DNA of 64,000 nt from Callipepla californica brunnescens. Lineage: Eukaryota; Chordata; Aves; Galliformes; Odontophoridae. Made by a program: the position numbers and the translations under genes. Positions 1 through 11,127 of the stretch are shown here, piece by piece; position 1 is the stretch's first letter, and each line of letters starts with the position of its first letter. Under the pieces are notes generated by a model, which saw nothing but the letters and a program-made list of their open reading frames with translations, made no database searches and had not been told where the DNA came from. The stretch lies in the NCBI GenBank assembly GCA_023055505.1, contig JALIRH010000062.1:2297115-2361114 (forward strand), written 5' to 3'.

Positions 1-507
1 AGAAAAAGCACAGTAACACTATTTGATAGTAGTTCTCAGTTCTGAAACGCTATTTTTCAGTTTAGTCACCACCATTAGCTAGGCATCTTTGCTAGTGATG
101 AATGAGTCTTCATGCTGCGCTCCTAAAACTCTGCACCAGCAGAGGTCACCTACTGTTTCATAGCCGCTGTAGCAGCATTGTTACTGAAATTACCCATCCA
201 CTGCTTCACTGTGCTCACATGCACTGTTTGGTTTTCATAAATGTTCAGCAAGTAACAATGAATTTTAATGGCTGCAACTTTTTCAGCATGGAGGAATTCA
301 GTTACACATTTTTGCTTCACATATACTTCCATGTAGACACCTATTTGTCAGCCTGACCTTCTGCTGCCATCCCTCACCAAGCAACAATACATAACGGAAT
401 ATTGGCAGAAAGGTTCAGCCTCTTCTGCTACAAAACCAGCATTTGCTTCTGACATCATGAGCCAATATAATAAAATGAGATGTATTATTTTTTGATCAGT
501 CTTTGCA
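1..507 (-). mobile_element. Internally deleted mariner (Galluhop-like) DNA transposon, cut by the window edge
   Basis: Read on the minus strand, this block has the layout of a Tc1/mariner element. A 5' terminal region ends near 507, followed by a likely TA target site at 508-509. The transposase start codon is at 332, and a non-coding 3' segment runs off the left edge of the window. The N-terminal helix-turn-helix section of the transposase (about the first 45 codons) is joined directly to the last 35-40 codons, so the catalytic DDE/D core is missing. The remnant frame runs from 332 to a stop at 50-52, only 283 bp, against roughly 1 kb for an intact mariner transposase. The family assignment rests on recognised similarity to mariner transposase and to the chicken Galluhop element; the terminal repeat is degraded and the other end lies outside the window. 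Confidence 0.8.
50..332 (-). pseudogene. Mariner transposase remnant, N-terminus fused to C-terminus, with a premature stop
   Basis: From the ATG at 332 the frame stays open for 60 codons. Its start reads as the N-terminal DNA-binding part of a mariner transposase (MEVYVKQKCVTEF..., then a second helix ending ...VSTVKQW). Next comes a stretch matching the family's C-terminal ...AAVKQW segment, showing that about 250 codons are absent. At the position of the expected Trp after KQ there is TAG (plus strand near 150-152), a TGG-to-TAG nonsense change. Past it the frame still resembles the C-terminal tail (SAGA-like motif, then an NGG-like motif) down to a stop at 50-52. It cannot encode an active transposase. 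At most it could have been mobilised in trans by a full-length relative. Confidence 0.75.
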
Positions 508-509
508 TA

Positions 510-3236
510 TGGTAGGAACCAGACATTCATTCAAAAAAATTGAAGTATAAGAAAGAAACTGAGGCTTACTCAAGTTTTTGTATAATCACCTAAGTTAGAG
601 TGAGGTACTGGTTACTGACTACGTTCCTTGTTAAACATTTAACTGTTATTACTGTTCTCTCATACTTACAGGCTTATGTGTATAAATAGAGCTTCAGTAG
701 TTTCTAGCTGTTAGTTTAAATATGTCTATTCTGTTCAAGTTCTCAATAACCAAAAATCAAGGTGTGTATGCATTATGTTAATTGCTTCAGAGAAATAAAA
801 TAGTATTTAAATGTTAGAAATTATGGTAGTATAATTTTTCAGGTATCAAATGCATGCACACACACACATATATGTATTTGATTAAGTAAAATATCATAAA
901 ATATAATCATAACAGTAGAGCCACCCCTAAACAAGGTAATTCTGTCTATACATTTAAGCAACTAAACCAGTCCTTTCATTTCTTCAACAAAAATAGCTCC
1001 AGATTTCAACGTTTGTGTTTTTTCACATCTGCACCAGTAATTTTTGAAGTGAGGGAGGAAACATCATGTCACAGATGGGAAAAATCAAACTTAGCCACTC
1101 TATTTTGTTTCTTGTGTAAATACAAGGATGAAACAGATGCTTATTAATTAAGAGTAGGCAGGCGATGACAAGGCACAATGGCACATTGCACCAGCTGTGA
1201 AGACTGCAGACAGCTTTTTTTAGCCCACCAGTCCATTTTCATATTACCAAGAAAACATTCTGAGTGTCAGAAGAAGTGTCAAAATAAAATGATAGTGAGA
1301 AATAAGAATTCATCACTGCTAAAGCTTCAAAAAAATTTAATCTTTTACATCACAATCACACCTCCAGGTGAGATAGTGAGAAAGGAAAAAGAAAGAAGTT
1401 TTCTATATATTCCTGGTACTTAAGAAATTAAAGAATGTGCATTGCACACAATATGCCAGCATGATAGAAAACACTGCTTCAAGTTTGAAGGACACATCCT
1501 TTCTATTTCCACAAAATGGACATAGTAAAAGTGAGCATTTTAAATTTTGAAAAATGTGAAAATCAAAATTTTTAGAACAGAAATTATCTCCATCATCTTT
1601 GGTTAAACATATCATTTAAGGGAATGAAGACGGTAGAAACAGTCAAATACAGTCATTAAGGACAAAGGAAAAGAAAGGAAATACTCCAACACCAAGAGTA
1701 GCAGTAAAGAGAGCAGTAACATGCACTGTTATACATTTGTAGAAAACATATGAAAGTTGTTCTGGCAAGCCTAGTCTCATCCTTCTTCCCACAATTTTTA
1801 TTAGAGAAATAAATAAAAAAAAAAAATAGAACGATACTCTTGATCATTACAAGAAAAGAAAGTATTGTCAGAAACAGGTGTATAGAAAATATTTTTAACT
1901 GCCAATTCTGTAATCATCTGATTACTTTAATAATGACAATATGCTATGTAGGATTCACTGACACTTGTCTCTATGGAACATTTCAGATATTAAATATTCT
2001 TCATAAGGAGGTTGATTTTATGTAAATATTTCCATTAACTGCAGTTTTAACTGCATAGCAGAGCAAAACTTCATTGAATTAATTCTAAAAATCTTTTCTG
2101 CAATTAGCAGTAACACATAATACTGTATCAAGCAAGAAAAAAGGGAAGTACATATATAAAATCATATAGAGGTTTATGAAGAATTACTTAATTTACTACT
2201 TAGCTCAGTTCTTCCCTAATTTTTTCTTAAATTTTAAAGGCATATTAATCTTGTTTTGTATAATTTTACTGGGTTTGATCATTTTAAATGCACTGTGAAA
2301 TTTGCTAACAATCACTCTCTAAAGAAGATAAGAATTTCAATTAGATAATAGTTTTCATTAGTATGGATTCATAAATGTATATAGACATGGAAAATTATTA
2401 TTAGTTATTCTTTAAAATGAGTGTATTGAGTTGAAATAAATGACATTTTCAGTAAATAATCAATTAATAGACCTTGAATTATGCTTTTTCTAATTCTCTA
2501 AAACTGCACCTGTGAATTGTGACCAAAATGGCCAAAGATGTTTCATTAAAAGAAGGACTCATATTGGTAAGTAGTCTAAGGGTAGTCCCTTTTCTAGCTT
2601 GTTACTTGATACGCTCCTACACTGTGTATAAGAAATTTAGATTCATTTATTTTCCTTTACTATTCTTCCTCTACCAGCTCCTGAACCTATAATGTCCACT
2701 TTCAATTAGAATTTAAATAAATAAATCAATTTAAATAAAATTAAATGTACTTCTTTTGTATGGGGACTGAGGCTAAGGTTTTCCCAATTAAACGTCTTTA
2801 GTAAACAATTTGCTAAACATTACTGAATGATAGAAAACTATGGAAGAAAATACATATTCAGTGACATATATACATATATTTAATAGAGTTATTATGAGAT
2901 ACCACATTCAAAACTGTAAGTTGATGTCACATTGAATTGGCATCTTATTTCTCCATCTCATTGTCACTAAGCTTTGACTTATTCTGACATGAAGCATTTT
3001 TAATGTTTACAGTTCAGCAAGCTCCATGTTAAATTATTTATTTATGCAAAATAGACATAAATACCAAGTTGAAAGTTTAAGAGTGTTGTCTCTCAGAGTA
3101 TCCCATAAGTTGTTTACCTTATTTGTTGGTATAAAACACCTGAAGTAAAGAAACAATTTTATTTAGTAAAGGGGTTGAGTAGAATAAAAGATTCACAAAG
3201 ATATAGGAAAGACAGGGAAAAAAAATCTGTTCGTGC
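510..3236. other. AT-rich non-coding stretch, no recognised gene or transposon
   Basis: Open frames here are short (up to 81 codons at 1178-1423) and show no domain I recognise. There is only minor low complexity: a short CA/TA run near 856-872, an A run near 1817-1826, and A/T-rich AAAT-like sequence near 2710-2745. Nothing else is supportable. Confidence 0.6.
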
Positions 3237-3264
3237 TTTTTTTTTTTTTTTTTTTTTTTTTTTT
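3237..3264. repeat. Poly-T run of 28
   Basis: An uninterrupted run of 28 T, equivalent to poly-A on the minus strand. It could be a simple homopolymer or the tail of an unrecognised minus-strand insertion covering 3265-3554; I recognise no source gene there. Confidence 0.95.
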
Positions 3265-3554
3265 GTGAATGACTCCCAGATCTTCTCTCAGTTACCTTTC
3301 ATGGCTAAGAACCTTAAGTGACCATAGCCTACTCCACAGCTGTGCTTCTTTGGCTATGTGTCTCTACATAAACACAGCTAATTTAGAATAACCTGTTAAA
3401 TGCTATTTGTTTCGTGTATGCACTGAAATAACTGAAACTTGCTTAAAGCCATGTCTTAGCTTCTCCCCTCACAGCAACTTCTAATCCACTGATATACATA
3501 TATAGATACACATAAATACATGTAAGCATGTACAGATTAACACATATTTACATA

Positions 3555-4105
3555 TCACAAAAGCGCAGAATTGTAGGGGTTGGAAGGCATCTCTAGAAAT
3601 CACTGAGTCCAATCCCCCTGGTAAATAGTTTCCCTTTAGTAGGTCACACAGGTAGGAAATCAAACAAGCCTTGAGTATATCCAGAGAAGGAAACTCCATT
3701 AATATCTCTGTGCAGCCTGTTCCAGTGCTACATAACTCTAACAGTAAAGTTCTTCCTTCTCTTAGCACTGAATATGCTGTGACAGTTTCTGACCTTAGCC
3801 CCTTGTTTTAGTGTTGCTTATCATGAAAAAAAGCACCTTCTGGTGTGTCAGGTCCTCTCAGCTTCATATAATCGGCAACTTTGCTGATGGTGGACTATTA
3901 TTTCTCCATCCACGACACTGGTGAAGATGTTGAACAAAATAGGATCTGGTATCAACCCTAGAGAACACCATTAGTTAACGATGTCCAACTAGGCTCTGCT
4001 GCCTACCACAACACTCTGAACTCTGCCAGTCAGACAGTTCTCAATTGATTTTACTGTCCATTCATTATCCCTCCACTTTCTAAGCTTCCTTACAAGGACA
4101 TTGCA
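3555..4105 (-). mobile_element. CR1 LINE fragment, 3' portion with an internal deletion
   Basis: The 3' end lies at the left. From 3555 the text follows the complement of a CR1 tail (GGGGTTGGAAGG..., then TCCAATCCCCCTG). It continues through the C-terminal ORF2 region with the usual PSLEIFK-type segment at about 3660-3700. Around 3855-3870 it jumps to the reverse-transcriptase region, where the rc of 3870-3895 corresponds to the S-K-F-A-D-D-T box but reads S-K-V-A-D-Y, so the catalytic aspartate pair is damaged. It ends near 4105 in the segment upstream of the RT box. Orientation and order fit a single 5'-truncated, internally deleted copy. Confidence 0.88.
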
Positions 4106-5374
4106 CATATGTGCATGTTTACAAAAACATGTATGCATACAATTGTACTCACATACATTCTGTTGCAATGAGAGATAAGAATTGTTTCTAGTTCATCCAG
4201 TATTACAGACTTTCAGACTGAGGCTCGGAAATAAGGAAAACACTAACATTCTTCGTGTATCTTCATTCATACTGATTATTTATTTATTTATTTATTTACG
4301 AAGGATTTCTGGGACTCTGCCAATGCATCATATGCTTTTGTTTTGCACCAGCACCCACTTTGTTTTTGCTGTTTTTAACAGAAATGCTGAAAATTTGAGG
4401 ACTTGGGGATTAATATTTCACAAAAAAAAAAAAATCATTGAAAACCTTAATCTTTTCTTCCTTCCATTTTTCTCTCAGTGAAAGACTGAAATTAGAACTG
4501 CAGTTCTCAGTAGCTTGGCAGCAAAGCTCCTTCAGGAGTCCTAATGTCAGCAGCCAAAATAACAGTGTGAAGTACAAGAATTATGAAATTAATTAGTTTG
4601 TTCCTTCTGATCTTGATAAACATGATCAATGTCAGGATTTTTTTCACCAGTATTGGATGATTGACATTGAAATAAAACACCTCATTTTTTCTCCAAAGAG
4701 GTAAGGGAAAAGAGGAACTTAATTGTTAGAAAAAATCAGTGAGTATTTATCAGTAAATCCACATGAAAAAGTACCACAATATTTGAAGTTTATCCATTAG
4801 ATTGCCAATCCAATATTTTGGTAACTGTCATCCTTAAAAAATATGAATGATTGGATAACTCAGATTATTAAGGTATACCAGTAGATGTGAATGATAAAAC
4901 TATTTGTCTCCACTTCTCTCTTAGTAAGACAACGAAGTTATTACAGAAATTTCAGATGAAATATGAGCCTCCCAAGCACTTTTCTAACACGTACTCTCCT
5001 CAAAAATATTTTGAAGCCTCTTGATTAAGAATATAATAAGAACTGCAAAAGAAAAATTTGTTGAGGATGCATTTTTATCAAAGACAAGTATTTGAAACAT
5101 TACTCGTTGAAAGACCTTGTGAATTCAGTAGGAAGGCAGGATAGAAAAAAATATAATACTTCATATCTGTTGTGTACGCTAGATAACACTGAGAAAGTAT
5201 TGTTCAATTAACTTATCACCCTGAAGGGTACTTTTGTCATTACGAAACTCTTCATCTCAGTAGTCAAAAAAAGCAATGGAATAAGATTTAAGACACAAGA
5301 GATACTGACGGTTGAGAAATAATAAATGTACACATGAAGTAGGAATTAGGGATTCTGACCCCAAAAATGTGACA
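4106..5374. other. AT-rich non-coding stretch
   Basis: Contains a (TTTA)n tract at 4276-4298 and an A run at about 4422-4433. The 99-codon frame at 4182-4481 runs through both simple repeats and shows no domain. I see no gene or recognisable transposon. Confidence 0.6.
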
Positions 5375-5860
5375 GGATCACAAACTGAAATGCAGCAATG
5401 CACAGAGCACGGACAACAAACAGAAGTTGGAAGCCACTGTATAGCAGGAAAACTAAGATACAGTGGCCATCACAGAAGCATGGTTAAATGACCTGCATGG
5501 CTGAGTAAAGAGTTTTGGTTAGAACTCAGGAAGAAAAAGCGCTTATGATCTCTGGACACACAGGCAGGAGACTTAGGAGGACTACAAAGAAAGAGAACAT
5601 TATAACAGCTAAAATCTAGCTAAAGCTTAATCTCACTATGGCTATAAAAGACAATTGAAAATGCTACTACGAACACATTAGCAATAGCAGGAGGACTGAG
5701 GAGAATCTCCACCTTTTATCGCATGCGGGAGAAAAAATACTGATGAAAGATGAAGTTGAATGCTTTTCTTGCTACAGTCATAGTAGTAAGACCAGTTGTC
5801 CCTGAGTACATAGTTGCCAGGAATGGAAGACGGGGCTGGAGAGAGAAATTAAGTCCTCAT
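5375..5860 (+). mobile_element. CR1 LINE fragment: endonuclease start and endonuclease-RT linker
   Basis: Plus-strand text near 5377-5480 aligns by eye with the CR1 ORF2 endonuclease N-terminus: an NKQ-E-L-E-A-like segment followed by an A-I-T-E-like motif at about 5468-5485. It then jumps to the linker before the RT domain (RKKK-Y-D-L-W-like at about 5535-5560, then an E-D-Y-K-like segment). It finishes in the [13 protein letters not shown] segment near 5745-5770 and the following S-C-P-like residues. Many frameshifts and stops are present. Much of the endonuclease core is deleted, and no 3' tail follows on this strand. Confidence 0.75.
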
Positions 5861-5876
5861 AACCCAAGAGCAACCT

Positions 5877-6085
5877 CTACACCACTTTGACACACACAGA
5901 TCTCTGTGACCAGACAGTGTCACTTAAGATTAACCAGTACCTGAACTTGAATTTTACTCTGTTGGCCTTGGCCCAGTGATTCAGCCTGTCCAGATTCATC
6001 TGATGGGTCTCCCAACCCCCAGGTTGATTGACACTTCCTCCCAGCTTGGTGTTGTCTCCTCGTACAGATACTATCTGTAAAGCTG
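5877..6085 (-). mobile_element. CR1 reverse-transcriptase fragment in inverted orientation
   Basis: A minus-strand frame (6152-5877) contains D-N-T-K-L-G-G (plus positions 6037-6056) followed by N-x-D-R-L-x-x-W-A-x-x-N. This matches the segment just downstream of the CR1 FADD box (A-D-D-T-K-L...L-D-R-L-E-x-W). It lies between a plus-strand 5' CR1 piece and a plus-strand 3' CR1 piece. The order of domains is therefore that of one CR1, but the middle is flipped. Confidence 0.75.
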
Positions 6086-6231
6086 TCCCTGGCAGCTTTT
6101 CTGGAGGATGACACCAGAGTAAACTCACTGAGTGTACTGGGATGACCTGCATTTGATTTCAGCAGCCTTGTATACTGCAGAAGGTGCCCAAAAAGATTAA
6201 TCTTGTGCACATAAAACCTGTTTCTGTGACT

Positions 6232-6498
6232 CCTTGAGGAAAGAATCTCAAGTTTCCACCAGGGGAGGTTTAAATTGAATATTAACAATATTTTCTTAAT
6301 GGAAAGAGTGATCAAGTATTGGAAAAGGTTACCCAGGGAAGTAGTGAAGTCCCATCCCCACAGGCATTCAAGAGATTTGTGGATGTTGTCGCACTGTGGA
6401 AAATGGTTTAGTGGTGGGACTCAGGAGTTGAGAATGATGGTTGCTTTTGAGAATCTTCAATTTCATTCTCTAATCCAGATGAGTTTGTGATTCTATAA
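6232..6498 (+). mobile_element. CR1 LINE 3' end
   Basis: From 6232 the plus strand follows the CR1 3' region: CAAGTTnCACCAGGGGAGG, a W-x-R-L-P-R-E-V-V-like segment at about 6318-6345, the GGTTTAGTGG signature near 6409, and a decayed TGATGGTTGG...TTGTGATTCTAT tail ending near 6498. It is a 3' terminus of about 265 bp with several indels. Confidence 0.82.
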
Positions 6499-6727
6499 CT
6501 GTTATATTTAAGGAAAATTATCATTGTTGGTTACTCTCCGCATAAGCATTTGAAAGTCTCATTCCTTTCTGTATATTTTCACCTCATTTGCTAAGGACAA
6601 CAAAATAATTTGCAATATTTTTGTAGCCCATTGCAGTAATAAAAAATTTATTCACAATTTTTTATTTTGTAAAGAAAATGTACTTTATTATTGATAGAAA
6701 TATGACATGGGGCTTAATCCTTTTGGG

Positions 6728-6762
6728 AAAACAAAAACAAAACAAAACAAAACAAAAAAACA
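6728..6762. repeat. (AAAAC)n microsatellite
   Basis: Imperfect AAAAC/AAAC units. This motif class recurs across the window (10567, 10651, 18526, 47794, 48353, 51197). Confidence 0.9.
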
Positions 6763-7226
6763 AGTGGCCTAGTATTGAAATTATATCATTTTCAAATGCT
6801 TGTTTCTACTCATTGTAACTTAAATAATGGGCCTAATTTCAAAAATCACATGTGGCAAGCGGCTATGCTATGGTATATCTAATAGCATTTGTTTAATTCA
6901 AATAAGAAAAAAAATCAGCTGAGTTTTAAATTTCAACAATAAATAGATATTTTTTGGAAGAACCTGCTCAAATATTCTCTCTAGCACATAGAACTTCATA
7001 TATAAAACACCTATCTCTAGGTCATATATATATATGTGAAAAAAATTAATTTTAATGGAAGTGGTGAAATTAATTGATTATATAGCTTTGCATTTTTTTT
7101 TTTTTTGGTGCAAAATATGGGATATATGAATATCTGCACTAAAATAAATTATGTCTTGAAATTCTCATTTTCAAAATCTAATTCAAATTCTTCATGCTCC
7201 AATGTACAGTTTCAAGCCATCACTGC

Positions 7227-7244
7227 TTTTTTTTTTTTTTTTTA
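7227..7244. repeat. Poly-T run of 18
   Basis: Uninterrupted T tract; a second T tract of 14 lies at 7093-7106. Confidence 0.9.
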
Positions 7245-8446
7245 ACTATAATCCTTCCCTGGCTGTAACTGTTGTGATATAAAAATTCCAGAAGCAATAA
7301 GAAAATTGTATATATATCATATGATGTTAAACAAAACAAAGAGACTGCTGTGGTGCTGCTTCTTTTAACTCATTCACCAGTATTCAATCTCTCTCCCCAT
7401 ATAGACTTTGAGGATACTAAGTACACTCTGTCAGAAACTATGGTGCTAGTTAAGAATAGCATATCAATACCATTTTTAAATCCTTTACTGTCATTTAATC
7501 AAACACACAGAACAGTTCTTGTACACAGTATTACACTTGAAAAGGGTTGTTGGTTAGTGAGCTCATTTTCTTTTTAGCTTTGGGATTTTATGCTCCTTCA
7601 AGAACTGGCTTGAGATATTACTTATAATAAAATATATGTTCACAACTTGCTTTTTGTCCTTCTGCTGGCAAATGGTGAATAGCACTTGCTCTGGAATGTG
7701 CAGAAGAGCAATCTTGGAAATATGTAAATACAGCTATATTCTGACAAAGCTGGAAAAAAACCAACAAAAAACAACTATATATTTATTGAAATATATACAT
7801 AGCATGAAAAAAAATCCAGGGATATATATAGGAATATATATATATATAGGAATTCCATTCTGAAAGAAACACAGAAACATAATATCCCTGAATGAAGACA
7901 GTTACTGGAAATTCCTTTACATGGGATAATTATGTAAACCACAGCAAATAGTATCCCTGCCATATATGTTGAATTTTACATCAACAGAAAGACAGAATAG
8001 TAAGAGAAATATACAGTAGTTAAGTCTCACATGCCTTCAGATGCTGGGAAACCCATGCTAATACAGCATAAAACAGACTCCAAATGGATTTGTCTCTGTG
8101 GTTGTAATCTGCACAGTTCACCATGGGAAAATCCATCAGGGATCCATTTAATACAGCACCAACATGGAGTACTCAGCATATAAAAGCCTGTATGACATAC
8201 CTGCTGTCTATGTCCATTTTAGTAGCGTGTCTTTTTAGAGCAGATATTTTGTTAACCATTTATTGCCCCACCTTTCTATGATCCAGAATAAGGCAGTCGT
8301 CTTCAAAAACAGAACAACATCCCTCGTTATTTACCACATTTTTTGTAATTTGGAAATCAGTTTATTAATCAGTCTTACATGGTACCTGTTGCATTCCAGT
8401 GTATTGTGTCATCACTCCAAAATTCAGATTATAAAATTATTAAGGC

Positions 8447-8475
8447 AATAAATAAATAAATAAATAAATAAATAA
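8447..8475. repeat. (AAAT)n microsatellite
   Basis: About seven AATA/AAAT units in perfect array. Confidence 0.92.
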
Positions 8476-9499
8476 GTTAATTTTTGAAGACATAAATCCT
8501 CAGAAACTTAATAAATAAAGAAATGAATTAGGACTCATGAACTCAACAGATCTTAAGAATAAAAAATTATTTTAGACAAAACTGATGAGTTTATAATTCA
8601 GCTTTATGAAAAGAAAAATATCATATTGATTAGTTCTTCAGATTTTGTTTTTACTCAACATGGGAAAGGTTATCATCAGTTTTTGCAGGTGAAGTGGAAA
8701 TTAAAAATATCACAATTTAGTTAAATACAGGTCTGTCCATATCCTTAATATTCACTTTGGTCTTTGTCATTTCTCAAATTCTTACAAACTGTGACTTCAA
8801 GTAAAATAGATAAAGTTCAGCCATACAAATGATTTAAAGCATTGTTTATTTCACTTATACTCTATCTTATACAAACAGGCCCCTTGAGACAAGAAGAATT
8901 TAAGAATTCTGTAACTGGAGTATTAAGTTTAGTACGGTTCCACTTGCATTTAACCATAAATGCTTAAAAAACTAATGCATGTCTAGAACACTAATTTTGA
9001 GATTCTCAGAAGACAGGATCCAATAGCTTGCATTAATAAATTATGAACTAGAAACTGAATTGATTTTTCAAAGTCTTAAGTGCTTAAAGAACTTATGACA
9101 TTTTTCAATATAGCACACAGGCACAAAATGATATATTTTCAAAACCATGTAGAAGGGCAAATATATTTCCAAAAGTGGTGTTGCTTATTCTCTACTGCTA
9201 ACTGAAGGAGAAGTTGCTTCGTATAATTAGTGTACATATAGAATAATAAAAAAAAAAAAGGCAATATCCACAAAATATTATTTTGGAAAATGATGTATTC
9301 ATCTACCATTGTAATAGCATTTTTAAACATTTGATGCATTGTAAAGATTAACCAATAAATTTGAATGGGAAAAAAGTATATAGATTTTCATCAAAAAAAC
9401 AGGATTTTATACTGAAGTCTGTCTTTTTTTTTTTTTTTAATATAGTATAGTGTAAATTTTAGACTACTTAACTAAAATGTTTCACTGTGATTTCATACA

Positions 9500-10063
9500 G
9501 AAGTATTAGGAAGTTAGGAAGGCAAAAGCCCAACTTGAACTCCGGTTGGCCACTGATGTAAAAGACAATAAAAAATCCTTTTATAAATATATCAATGGCA
9601 AAAGAAGAACCAAGGATATTTCTCATCCTATAATTGATGCAGCGGGGAATATGGCCACTGAGGACAAGGGGAAGGCTGAGGTCCTCAATGCCTTCTTTTC
9701 AACTGCCTTTAATAGCCAGACCAGTTATCCGCTGGTCATTTCATGCCCTTTGGTTTGGCCTCTTCTCCCAGGCAACAGACAGGACCTGGGGAAATGGCTG
9801 CAAGTTGCATCAGAATAGGTTTAGGTTGGACACGAGGAAAAACTTTTTCTCTCAAAGAGTGGTCAGGCACTCGAATGGCCTGCCTAGAGAGGTCACGGAG
9901 TCGCCATCCCTGGAAGTGTTCAAGGGGCATCTGGATGAGGAGCTGTGAGATATGGTTTAGTAGCCTGTGGTAGCAGTGGTAATGAGAAGACGGTTGGACT
10001 AGATGATCTTACAAGTCATTTCCAACCTTGTGATTCTATGATTCTATGATTCTATGATTCTAT
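9500..10063 (+). mobile_element. CR1 LINE with the RT core deleted: linker joined to 3' end
   Basis: Positions 9512-9735 encode in one frame a recognisable CR1 ORF2 linker: A-K-A-Q-L-E-L near 9522-9542, then D-V-K-D-N-K-K, Y-K-Y-I-N-G-K, and K-A-E-V-L-N-A-F-F at about 9672-9700. At about 9730-9752 the sequence switches to the CR1 3' region (CCTCTTCTCCCAGGCAAC). It continues through R-K-N-F-F and L-P-R-E-V and the diagnostic GGTTGGACTAGATGATCTT at about 9992, and ends in four copies of the octamer ATTCTATG (10032-10063). About the whole RT palm and thumb is missing. The well-kept octamer tail and low decay suggest this is one of the younger CR1 copies in the window. Confidence 0.93.
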
Positions 10064-11127
10064 TCACATATTCTACATTTTTCACTTAAATTCTTTCTAT
10101 TAAATTTCTTATCTAACTTAAATTGTATTTTCTTTAACAAAGTCTTTGAATTACTAGTTTCTGATTTATTTTAATAAAATGAAATATTGATGAGTTTTTC
10201 AGATCTGATTAAATGAAGCTATCTTACAGCACATCAAATACGCTTTTTCTTAGGGCTTTTGTGAATATTTTTTGTGATAATATATTATTAAACTTTAATT
10301 TATTTTAATATAAAAAAATTTAAAATGCAGAGGTCATGTGCTTGTTTTGTTTTGTTTTGTTTTCCTTTGCTTTGCTTTAACAGGAGGTCATTTAGCTTAC
10401 AAGAAAAAGCTATCAAAGAGAGATCATCAGTTTAAATCACTATTCACAAAGCCAGACTTGCCGTTACATCTAAGACTGAAACTAAAACTTAGAAACTGAA
10501 AAGTGTCCCACAACTTCAAAGTTACAGAACTGTCAATTTTTGTCAACTCTAGCAATAAGTGAATTAAACCAAACAAACAAAACAAAACAAAACAAAAAAC
10601 AAGAGTTCTAGTTTTCCTAAGACTGATGTCAATAAAGTCCTTTGGTAAAATAAAACAACAAAAAACAAGCAAACAAACAAACAAACAAAACTAATAGATA
10701 AGGTTAGCAGAAAATATATATATTTTTTTAATAAATGATCTTCACAGTTTAAAAATTCTCAACCCAAAATAATTTTAAATGTAATATGTATTATTGTTAT
10801 ATTGCAAATTGCTGGAGAAGATGCTTATCTTGCATCAATCAGTTGTTTTTTTTTTATGATAAAACAGTGAAATGATCTAAGAAAAACATCAGAATAGAAA
10901 TCCCTGAACCTTGAACTTTCCAGTGCTAAATGCAGTAGCAATTATTCTCAGTTTTTTCACTCTGAAACAGAAAAATCATATCTACTCAGCTTCTGAGTTA
11001 AGGCATTTTTACATACTGTGAAAGAGTATGGGATTGTGTAAAAGAATTCTTTTGAAAAATATTTAAGGGCTTGACCTACTAGATCTAGACTGACACTTTT
11101 AGATATATGAAATATATATATGAATAT
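10064..11127. other. AT-rich non-coding stretch with TTTTG/CAAAA repeats
   Basis: Holds (TTTTG)n at 10343-10363, (AAAAC)n at 10567-10602, and mixed CAAAA/(CAAA)n at 10651-10691. The 85-codon minus frame 10427-10684 is an artefact of these tracts. No gene seen. Confidence 0.6.
10567..10691. repeat. Two A/C-rich (CAAA/CAAAA)n microsatellites
   Basis: Runs at 10567-10602 and 10651-10691, separated by about 50 bp of non-repetitive sequence. Confidence 0.88.

Larger units (their letters stand above)
6500..9499. other. AT-rich non-coding stretch with simple repeats
   Basis: No gene or transposon recognised over 3 kb. Simple repeats include (AAAAC)n at 6728-6762, TA-rich runs near 7025-7035 and 7826-7850, poly-T at 7093-7106 and 7227-7244, (AAAT)n at 8447-8475, and T-rich at about 9427-9439. 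A TATAAAAG string at about 8179-8186 has no supporting promoter context. Confidence 0.6.

Noticed and set aside
8179..8186. TATAAAAG, TATA-box-like
   Set aside because: No downstream gene, initiator or GC-rich promoter context; expected by chance in AT-rich DNA.
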